Assembly (NCBI GenBank): GCA_964527265.1
Contig: CAZGOM010000063.1
Coordinates: 1-27,797 of the forward strand
DNA from: CAZGOM01 sp964527265
GTDB lineage: Bacteria > Planctomycetota > Phycisphaerae > Phycisphaerales > Phycisphaeraceae
Direction of reading: 5' to 3'
DNA: 27,797 bases
The notes under the pieces were generated by a model. It searched no databases, was not told where the DNA came from, and saw only the letters and a program-made list of their open reading frames with translations. Every line of letters begins with the position of its first letter. Position 1 is the stretch's first letter. Made by a program: the position numbers and the translations under genes. Below, piece by piece: positions 1 to 5,946 of the stretch.

Positions 1-2
1 CC

Positions 3-521
3 TACGACTTCTCCAAAACCAAATCCCTCACCGACATCGGCGGCGGCAACGGCTCACTCATCACCTCCGTCTTAAAACACCACCCACACATCCAGGGCAC
101 CCTCTTCGACCTCCCCTCCGTCGTCCAGCGCGCTGCTGAAAACCTCGCCTCCGCTGGCCTCGCCTCCCGCTGCAAAACCCATGGCGGCTCCTTCTTCGAA
201 TCCATCCCAACCGGCTCCGACACCTACATGATGCGCCACATCATCCACGACTGGGACGACGCCAAATCCACCCTCATCCTCAACAACACCCGCAAAGCCA
301 TGTCACCCTCTGCCAAGCTCCTCATCCTCGAATCAATCATCGAGCCCGGCAACAGCCCCTCCTTCACCAAGCTCCTCGATATCAACATGCTCCTCATCCC
401 CGGCGGCATGGAACGCACCCGCTCCCAATACGAATCCCTCCTCGCCAATGCCGGCCTCAAAATCACCTCCATCACCCCCACCACCACCGAAATCAGCATC
501 ATCGAAGCCGCACCCGCCTAA
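3..521 (+). CDS. O-methyltransferase, methyltransferase family 2 (C-terminal part, partial)
   Basis: The gene is open at the left edge; the first complete codon is at 3 and TAA ends at 521, leaving 172 residues. What is visible is the SAM-binding Rossmann half of a plant COMT/hydroxyindole O-methyltransferase-like enzyme (Methyltransf_2). DIGGGNG lies near residues 11-17, an LFDLP segment (the acidic residue expected to hold the SAM ribose) near 46-50, and the MMRHIIHDWDD stretch at 76-86. H82-D83 aligns with the family's catalytic His followed by Asp/Glu. Such enzymes transfer a methyl group from SAM to a hydroxyl of a small, often aromatic, cytoplasmic substrate; the substrate cannot be told from this half. 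The N-terminal dimerisation/winged-helix part is outside the window. Family assignment is secure, substrate unknown. Confidence 0.88.
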   Translation, partial: YDFSKTKSLTDIGGGNGSLITSVLKHHPHIQGTLFDLPSVVQRAAENLASAGLASRCKTHGGSFFESIPTGSDTYMMRHIIHDWDDAKSTLILNNTRKAMSPSAKLLILESIIEPGNSPSFTKLLDINMLLIPGGMERTRSQYESLLANAGLKITSITPTTTEISIIEAAPA

Positions 522-803
522 GTGGTCTTTCAAATTCAAATTGACGGATCAACTTTTCTGTGTGCCATGCTCTCGTCCGCGTGAGCATGTCTTGTTTTTC
601 GCCCGCTTTTGACTGGACTTAGTCATGCCTGGAATGCGACATTTCTTTTTCTAGCGTTAGCTCCTCCCATCGCTTCCCTTCACCCCTGCCGCACTTCAAA
701 CATGTTTCTTATCCATGGTCACACCTTCTCACTTGCACTATTTTTCCCGCATAGATAACCTTCCATTACACCTGTCCAATTAATTTTAAAAAGGCAAACA
801 ACC

Positions 804-1397
804 ATGCCCGCACCCCAATCCCCCATCGTCCACAACACCTTCGCCAAAGGCCCCGATTCCTGGGCCGCCTATGACTACCACGCCTCCATGGTCGCTGGTG
901 GCCGCAACATCTTCATCTACCCCACCAAAGCCATCGACCCTGAAACCGGCCGCCATTACATCTGGGTCGATCACATCCGCTGGTCCGCCGACACCCCCGA
1001 AAGCCCTCTCTCCATCCTCCCCCTCCTTCACTACCGCTCCTGGATCAACCAGGCCCCCATCGATCTCCGCAATGCTCAGGTCTCCGTCTTCCTCCGCGGC
1101 GATGACTTGAACCTCAACACCGCCCACTGCCTCTTCTGGGTCCACTACAACGGCGGCCGCTGGCACTTAAACAGTCAGCACCTCCCAATCACCCCCAACG
1201 CCTGGTCCAAAGAGCCTCTCCTCATCAACCTTCACAACGACGAATCCAAGTGGCACCACTCCTGGCCCCGCAACCAGAACTCCGGCACGCTCGAAAAAGC
1301 ACTCGCCAACGCCGAATCCTACGGCTTCTCCTTCATCGGCTTCGGCGCAGAAGTCACCGGCAAATTCTGCATCAGCGACTTCAAAATCGCTCGCTGA
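804..1397 (+). CDS. Hypothetical protein, possible beta-sandwich (carbohydrate-binding-like) domain
   Basis: 197 residues with no signal peptide or membrane segment and no family I recognise. The composition is rich in Trp, His, Asn and aromatic residues (for example LFWVHYNGGRW near residues 110-120, and WHHSWPRNQNSG near 150-161), alternating with short beta-like strands. It ends in a GFSFIGFGAE...GKFCISDFKI pattern that resembles the last strands of jelly-roll carbohydrate-binding modules. That resemblance is a visual inference only. The start is supported by AAAAAGG about 10 nt upstream and by an AT-rich leader. It is a single-gene unit: 282 nt separate it from the upstream methyltransferase, and a hairpin with a pyrimidine tail follows. 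A polysaccharide-related role would fit the lyase and oxidoreductase further along, but nothing proves it. Confidence 0.75.
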   Translation: MPAPQSPIVHNTFAKGPDSWAAYDYHASMVAGGRNIFIYPTKAIDPETGRHYIWVDHIRWSADTPESPLSILPLLHYRSWINQAPIDLRNAQVSVFLRGDDLNLNTAHCLFWVHYNGGRWHLNSQHLPITPNAWSKEPLLINLHNDESKWHHSWPRNQNSGTLEKALANAESYGFSFIGFGAEVTGKFCISDFKIAR

Positions 1398-1437
1398 TCC
1401 AAACAGCAAAACACGCTCAACCCAGATGCCGGGCTAC

Positions 1438-1470
1438 GACCAGAAAAGCCGCTGGTCTTTCTCTTCTCTT
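1438..1470 (+). terminator. Candidate intrinsic terminator after the 804-1397 gene
   Basis: Inverted repeat GACCAG (1438-1443) / CTGGTC (1452-1457) with an 8-nt loop, followed by the T-rich tract TTTCTCTTCTCTT (1458-1470). It sits 40 nt past the stop codon. The stem is only 6 bp, so the call is moderate. Confidence 0.4.
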
Positions 1471-1504
1471 CGCTCCTTCTTAGCCGAAGCCCCTTCCTCA
1501 CCCC

Positions 1505-2368
1505 TCACTTCACCGGCACGGCTTTCTTCCCAAACGGCGCAGCCGCCTTCTCCACTCCCTCTCCATTCCCAGCCACCGCCTCCCGCTTGGGCAGCTCTTT
1601 ACGCTCATAACCCGTAGGCACCTTAAACCTCTCACCCTCCACCTTCTCCATCTTGATCGATGTCACCGTATGCGTCGTCTTCTTCCCCGGCGTCGCCACC
1701 ACCATCCCATTCTTCAACTTCGTCTTCTTCGGATTCAACTCAATCACTGACTTGATCGGTATCCCCGGCAAACTCTTCATATCCACCGTGTTATCCGTAT
1801 TCGCCAGCACGCGGCTATACGCCTCCAGCATCGCCTCACGCAATCCCTTCGTCTCCGCTCCCTCCTGAGTCACCCAGAAAGTCATCTTCTGGTCCGGCAG
1901 CACCACCTCATAACCCTCCACCTTAAAACCATTGATCGTCTCCGTCTTCCCCGTCGCCACCGCCTTCACCTTCTCCCCCGGCTGCGTCTCCACACCCTTG
2001 AGAATCCGGGCCACCTCCCGCCCCTCCTTCACATCCTCCTCTGTCATCATCATGTACTCTCCCTTCTCATGCAGCATCACATACTGCTCCCGCGTCTCAC
2101 CATCGAAAATCACCGATACCTTCCCCGAATCCACCCGCGCCTTCCCCCCTTCCAGCCACATCGTGAATTTCTTCACCTCCCCAGGCTCCGCCTTCCCCGC
2201 CACCACTTCGCCACTCTTCCCCTCCTTCAGCGCCACCCCCACCGGCGGCGTCAGCGTCTCCGATTCAATCACCCATCCCCCAGACGCGCTCGAGCCAAAA
2301 AGCCCCAGCCCCGCTGCCGAAACGATCACACTCAATACCGACCCCAAACGTCCCTTGTGTAACCGCAT
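1505..2368 (-). CDS. Exported DUF4412-like protein, paralog A
   Basis: 287 residues with an N-terminal signal peptide (MRLHKGR, hydrophobic stretch, then ASGGW), so exported. Third of three tandem paralogs on this strand. All three share: a post-signal GWV or DWV start, a beta-rich body with a K-R-V-D element (here GGKARVDSGK), a TGKTETINGFKVEGYEV block, a TFWVTQ block, a VTSIK block, and a C-terminal F-x-x-P-x-x-Y-E motif. This pattern matches my recollection of DUF4412/LolA-like periplasmic proteins; the biochemical role is unknown. I chose ATG 2368 because GAGGA lies about 7 nt upstream and the Lys/Arg-rich signal peptide begins there. An in-frame ATG 33 nt further upstream also exists in a conserved leader (see findings). 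131 nt separate it from paralog B, with a hairpin in between. Confidence 0.78.
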   Translation of the reverse strand: MRLHKGRLGSVLSVIVSAAGLGLFGSSASGGWVIESETLTPPVGVALKEGKSGEVVAGKAEPGEVKKFTMWLEGGKARVDSGKVSVIFDGETREQYVMLHEKGEYMMMTEEDVKEGREVARILKGVETQPGEKVKAVATGKTETINGFKVEGYEVVLPDQKMTFWVTQEGAETKGLREAMLEAYSRVLANTDNTVDMKSLPGIPIKSVIELNPKKTKLKNGMVVATPGKKTTHTVTSIKMEKVEGERFKVPTGYERKELPKREAVAGNGEGVEKAAAPFGKKAVPVK

Positions 2369-2438
2369 GCCATTTCCTCGTTGTAGATTTCCACCGATCA
2401 TATCCTCCCTCCCATACCCCGGACTCACACGTAAGCAC

Positions 2439-2478
2439 CAAACGCCACAGGCCGGCATGACGCCGGCCCGTGTGTTTG
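2439..2478 (-). terminator. Hairpin between paralogs B and A (attenuator or terminator)
   Basis: A perfect 7-bp arm pair GGCCGGC (2450-2456) / GCCGGCC (2462-2468) with 5-nt loop ATGAC, extended outward by CAC/GTG and CAAAC (2439-2443) / GTTTG (2474-2478) with small bulges. It lies 22 nt past the stop of paralog B on the minus strand. There is no clean T run after it, so it may be a transcript-stabilising or partially terminating intercistronic hairpin rather than a full terminator. Confidence 0.45.
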
Positions 2479-2499
2479 ATTCTTGCATCAACATAACCC

Positions 2500-3309
2500 T
2501 CAAGGCTTCGGCGCTGGCGCCACCCGAGGCTTCGCGCTCCCCGCGCCGGCAGGGCCGCCCGGCATCCCGCCCGCAGGCCCCATCTTCGCCATATCCTGAT
2601 AATCCGCCGGCGCCTGGAACACCGCATCCCCCAGCGCCTCTTCCTTGATCGACGTCACCGTCGCCGTCACCTTCATTTCCGGTCGTTCCACCGTCTTTCC
2701 GTTGGGCCGCGTCTCCGTGCTCGCTGGCGTTTCCATAATCACCCGAATCGGACATCCCGAAATCGCCTTGAAATCAAACTGCTCTTTGCCCCGCGCCTGC
2801 TTGGCAAAAGCCCCTTCCATCCCGTCTCTCACTTTCAGCGCACTGCTGTCCTGCGTCACCCAGAACGTCACCTTCTGCTTGGGCTTCTCCAGCACATACT
2901 CCTCCACGTCATACCCGCTGATTTTGTCCTTCCTCCCCGTCGCGCGCGGCTTATCACTTTCCTTCACCTCCTCCCCTTCCTTCACCGGCTTGGACGCTGG
3001 GATCGGCGTCGTCATCTTCACCTTCATCTCATGCATCAGCAGCGTCACGCTCTGGTCATCCCCACCCGAAATGATCGACATCTTCTCCACATCCACGCGC
3101 GACTTCTTTTCCTCCAGCTTCATCACCACCTTCATCGCCTTCGGCTCTTTCCCCGCGGTCGGCGCCGTCGCCATCCCCATCGCCGGTGCGCCCTCCACAT
3201 TGATGTCCACCACCCAGCCCGCAAACGCGCTGGATGCGAAAACCGCCATCCCCGCCGCCGCAGCAACCACACCCGTCACCAATCCAAAACGTCCCTTGCG
3301 TAACTGCAT
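2500..3309 (-). CDS. Exported DUF4412-like protein, paralog B
   Basis: 269 residues, second of the three tandem paralogs. Signal peptide: MQLRKGRFG, then an Ala/Val-rich core ending SAFAGW, a good signal-peptidase I site (AFA). The body repeats the family blocks: KKSRVDVEK, TGRKDKISGYDVEEYVLE, VTFWVTQDS, VTSIKEE and the FQAPADYQDM version of the C-terminal F-x-x-P-x-x-Y motif. A Pro/Gly/Ala-rich tail follows (roughly residues 240-269). ATG 3309 is chosen because AAGGAG sits 5 nt before it; ATG 3342, eleven codons upstream, lies in a leader that is conserved with paralog A. 39 nt separate this gene from paralog C's stop, so B and C are probably cotranscribed. Confidence 0.8.
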   Translation of the reverse strand: MQLRKGRFGLVTGVVAAAAGMAVFASSAFAGWVVDINVEGAPAMGMATAPTAGKEPKAMKVVMKLEEKKSRVDVEKMSIISGGDDQSVTLLMHEMKVKMTTPIPASKPVKEGEEVKESDKPRATGRKDKISGYDVEEYVLEKPKQKVTFWVTQDSSALKVRDGMEGAFAKQARGKEQFDFKAISGCPIRVIMETPASTETRPNGKTVERPEMKVTATVTSIKEEALGDAVFQAPADYQDMAKMGPAGGMPGGPAGAGSAKPRVAPAPKP

Positions 3310-3348
3310 ACATGCTCCTTGTTGTAGGTTTCCCTCGATCATATCACT

Positions 3349-4107
3349 CTACTTCCCCTCCTTCGCCTCCACCTTCGGCACCTCCATCTCCTCATAATCC
3401 ACTGGCTTGCTGAACAGCCCCGCATCAAGTTCCACTTCCTTGATCGACTTCACCGTCACCACGCTCTTGCCTCCCGCATCTCTGAGCGTCGATCCGTCCG
3501 CCTTGGTCAGCAGACGCGCCGGCCGTTCCATCTCGATAACGATTGGGAATCCCGCCAGGCTCCGGTAATCCACATTCGCCTGCGTGTTGCTGGGAATCTT
3601 GCCGTACACTTCTCCCATCGTCTCGCGTAGCTTCTTCGTACTCGCATCCTCATCGACGATCACCCAGTAAGTCATCGTCCTGTCCGGTTGTTTCGCCACA
3701 TACTCCGCCACCTTGTACCCGCTGATCGTATCGGTCTTACCCGTCGCCACCGGCTTGGGCAATTCCAACCCCGGCTTTTCACCCACCTTCTCCCGTAACG
3801 CCTTCATGTCCTCCAAGCGCGCAACCATGCACGTCTTCATCGGATGCACCAATGTCAGCACATCTCCTGATTCCAGCGTGATCACTGACGTCTTACCCTT
3901 GTCCACCCGAAGCGCCTTCCCCCGCAGCTTCAGCGTCGATGTCGCCTTCTGCGCTGGCGGCGCGCTCTCCCCCTCACTCGCATTACGCATCACCCGCGTC
4001 TCGGTTTCCAACACCCAATCCGCATGTGTCCTCTGCACCTGCATGCAAAACCCGATCACGCCCGCCGCAACCCATGCCAATCCCCGCACGCTCTTGAACG
4101 ATTCCAT
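3349..4107 (-). CDS. Exported DUF4412-like protein, paralog C (first gene of the cluster)
   Basis: 252 residues, promoter-proximal member of the paralog trio. Signal peptide MESFKSVRGL plus a hydrophobic core, ending near THADW. Family blocks are present: GKALRVDKGK, TGKTDTISGYKVAEYVA, MTYWVIVDED, VTVKSIKEVEL and LFSKPVDYEEM at the C-terminus. ATG 4107 has GGAGG 5 nt upstream and gives the most ordinary signal peptide. An in-frame ATG at 4137, with AGAGGTG 5 nt upstream, is an equally well-led alternative that adds MGAVRHVEAA; the true start is therefore uncertain. The upstream sequence is broken by the N gap, but joining the duplicated contig ends places a near-consensus promoter about 50 nt before ATG 4137. 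Function unknown beyond export. Confidence 0.78.
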   Translation of the reverse strand: MESFKSVRGLAWVAAGVIGFCMQVQRTHADWVLETETRVMRNASEGESAPPAQKATSTLKLRGKALRVDKGKTSVITLESGDVLTLVHPMKTCMVARLEDMKALREKVGEKPGLELPKPVATGKTDTISGYKVAEYVAKQPDRTMTYWVIVDEDASTKKLRETMGEVYGKIPSNTQANVDYRSLAGFPIVIEMERPARLLTKADGSTLRDAGGKSVVTVKSIKEVELDAGLFSKPVDYEEMEVPKVEAKEGK

Positions 4108-4115
4108 CGCCGCCT

Positions 4116-4170
4116 CCACATGCCTAACCGCCCCCATGGGAACACCTCTTTGCAAAAGCCTCTTCCAATC
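4116..4170. repeat. 55-bp duplicate, left contig end
   Basis: Exact 55-bp copy of 4271-4325, ending directly at the first N. It covers the alternative start region of paralog C. Interpreted as a shared contig end, not as biology. Confidence 0.95.
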
Positions 4171-4270
4171 NNNNNNNNNNNNNNNNNNNNNNNNNNNNNN
4201 NNNNNNNNNNNNNNNNNNNNNNNNNNNNNNNNNNNNNNNNNNNNNNNNNNNNNNNNNNNNNNNNNNNNNN
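4171..4270. other. Scaffold gap of 100 N
   Basis: Exactly 100 undetermined bases. Both flanks end in the same 55 bp, so the true gap is probably zero and the contigs overlap; coordinates to the right are likely inflated by 155 bases. Confidence 0.95.
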
Positions 4271-4325
4271 CCACATGCCTAACCGCCCCCATGGGAACAC
4301 CTCTTTGCAAAAGCCTCTTCCAATC
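4271..4325. repeat. 55-bp duplicate, right contig end
   Basis: Identical to 4116-4170 and begins directly after the last N. A second copy of the paralog C start region (ATG equivalent at 4292 on the minus strand), probably the same physical locus counted twice. Confidence 0.95.
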
Positions 4326-4340
4326 ACCCCTCCCCCATAT

Positions 4341-4369
4341 ATGATACCAGAACCACTCCATCTTGTCAA
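4341..4369 (-). promoter_or_regulatory. Near-consensus sigma70-type promoter for the paralog cluster
   Basis: Reading the minus strand: perfect -35 TTGACA (4369-4364), a 17-nt spacer, and -10 TATCAT (4346-4341). It lies in an unusually AT-rich stretch between the stop of the YkgJ-type gene and the paralog C start. If the duplicated contig ends are merged, it stands about 50 nt upstream of the MGAV start. Confidence 0.7.
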
Positions 4370-4425
4370 TAAGAAAGACACTAATTTTTCCAAAATTTAT
4401 ATTTATACACAATTCAACACGTTGT

Positions 4426-5655
4426 TCACACCCAAACCGCCACCCTCACAAACGCACCGCTCTCCACCAACACCCCCTCCAGCATCCGCGCAGGCCCCAG
4501 CGCCAGCATCGGCGCCCTTCCAAACGCATGCTCAATCGTCCCCACCGCCACCCTCACATCCTCCGCATTCACCGCCCGTTTCCCCGCCCGCACCCGCGCC
4601 GTCGCGCACACCAGGGGATAAAGCAGCGCCAGCGACCGGATTCCCTCCAGCAGGTTCTTCCCCTGGTTGCACGACCCCATGAACTGCAACGAGTCCAACT
4701 TGTTCCTCACCATCCGCCAATGCACTTCAAACGCCCCCGGCTCAATCGCCGTCCCCTTCCCGCTAAACAGCCTCGCCCGCCCAATCGACCCCGCCGGATT
4801 CTTCAACCCCAAACCTCGAATCCCACCCCAACCCAGCACCGACACCCGCGCCAGCGCACCCGCACGCCCAAACCGTCCCGCACGCCCATTGAGCACATCC
4901 TCATCCCGCCTCAGATACATCGCCCAAAGCGCTCGAAATGCCAGCCGCTGCCCCGCCCCCGGCTTCTCCACCTCCTTCGTCTCACCCGCCCCACCTGTCA
5001 CCTCCTCCACCACCTTCCGCAGCCCTGCATACGCCCCCGCCAGCATCTCCCGATCCAACTCCCCCACCGTCACCCCCGAAAGCCAATCGCACAACACCAT
5101 CAAAAACACAGCCTTTTGCGCATCATTCGAAAAAGTCCCCAACATCGCCGATGCAAACCCCGCCACCGCCTCCACCTGCTCCTGATCCAGCAGACACGTC
5201 GTCCCCTCATCAAACCCCGGCCCGCTTCCCACCACCTTCACCACTTGATTCAGTTCCCCCACCGCCTCCCCATGCGCCGCCCCCTCGTTCTTCTGCACCG
5301 ACGGGCAGTCATACCGCGCCGTCACCGTCGCCTCCTCCCCAAACGTCTTCACCACGCTGAACGGAAACAGCCTGCATCCCGCAGGCTTGGCCCCCGCCCC
5401 AAAAGCCTCATGCACCCGGCATCTCCCATTCTCCAAATTCAAATAAACGCAGCTCCCATCCGCCCGATGCGACAGGTACTTCTTGCCTCCATGCCTCAGT
5501 AAAACGTTCTTCCCCGCCAGCTCATCCCCCGCCGGCCACGCCAGCCCCGTCAACCGCTTCTCCTCCCCCTCCACCAGTTCCACATGCCAATCCCGGCAGC
5601 AATCACCGCAACCATGACACGTAAACCTCTCTCCCAGCAGCACATTCAGTTTCAT
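4426..5655 (-). CDS. YkgJ/FliB-family cysteine-cluster protein (possible lysine N-methylase-like)
   Basis: 409 residues. The N-terminus carries the CxxCxxCC cluster of the zinc/iron-chelating YkgJ family: C13-x2-C16-x2-C19-C20. Further conserved cysteines follow at C69, C79, C94 (PAGCRLFPF) and C117. The N-terminal ~120 residues are thus a metal- or cluster-binding domain, and the remaining ~290 are an alpha-helical domain as in the longer FliB-type members, some of which methylate flagellin lysines. No flagellar gene is visible here, so that substrate is not supported. The protein appears cytoplasmic, with no signal peptide or TM segment. Start ATG 5655 follows TGAGG with essentially no spacer, so initiation context is poor; a TTG six nt upstream is possible. 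Codons end heavily in G, the mirror image of the C-ending + strand genes. Confidence 0.8.
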   Translation of the reverse strand: MKLNVLLGERFTCHGCGDCCRDWHVELVEGEEKRLTGLAWPAGDELAGKNVLLRHGGKKYLSHRADGSCVYLNLENGRCRVHEAFGAGAKPAGCRLFPFSVVKTFGEEATVTARYDCPSVQKNEGAAHGEAVGELNQVVKVVGSGPGFDEGTTCLLDQEQVEAVAGFASAMLGTFSNDAQKAVFLMVLCDWLSGVTVGELDREMLAGAYAGLRKVVEEVTGGAGETKEVEKPGAGQRLAFRALWAMYLRRDEDVLNGRAGRFGRAGALARVSVLGWGGIRGLGLKNPAGSIGRARLFSGKGTAIEPGAFEVHWRMVRNKLDSLQFMGSCNQGKNLLEGIRSLALLYPLVCATARVRAGKRAVNAEDVRVAVGTIEHAFGRAPMLALGPARMLEGVLVESGAFVRVAVWV

Positions 5656-5946
5656 CCTCAAATCATAAACCCCCGCTCATCTCCACGCGATGCGCACTCA
5701 CTTAATTCATAACCCACCCACCACCACCGCTTCTCATCCTTTTGATCGCCAAAAGCCACCGTGTAAATCTTGAGAATCTTGCCAATCCTGTTAAAAATCT
5801 TTCCTCACACAGCGTTCCTGAAGACATCTCTATGTTTTCCGCCCTCCTTGCAAATCCCTCCTCCCCTGCTAAAACCTCACCCGCCTTGCATTCTTCCGCG
5901 CAATATATAGATTCTTACACCATCAAACTTATCACAGGACACAACC
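5656..5946. promoter_or_regulatory. Divergent intergenic region between YkgJ-type gene and fusion oxidoreductase
   Basis: 291 nt without a gene. It holds a 6-bp inverted repeat CTTTTG (5739-5744) / CAAAAG (5750-5755) and an AT-rich TATATAG element near 5905, and must hold the promoters of both flanking genes. I found no confident -35/-10 pair. Confidence 0.4.

Noticed and set aside
2369..2755. N-terminal extension of paralog A into the preceding gene
   Set aside because: The extra 129 codons overlap the upstream gene's 3' end on the same strand in another frame, are low complexity (Gly/Asp/Arg), and precede a good ribosome site plus signal peptide at 2368.
4116..4325. 55-bp direct repeats flanking Ns as a mobile element or target-site duplication
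   Set aside because: Copies abut a fixed 100-N run exactly and are identical, which is explained by overlapping contig ends; no transposase or inverted repeats are visible.
5895..5925. Promoter TTGCAT ... TATATA before the fusion oxidoreductase
   Set aside because: The spacer is only 12 nt to TATATA, and the alternative -10 is poor.
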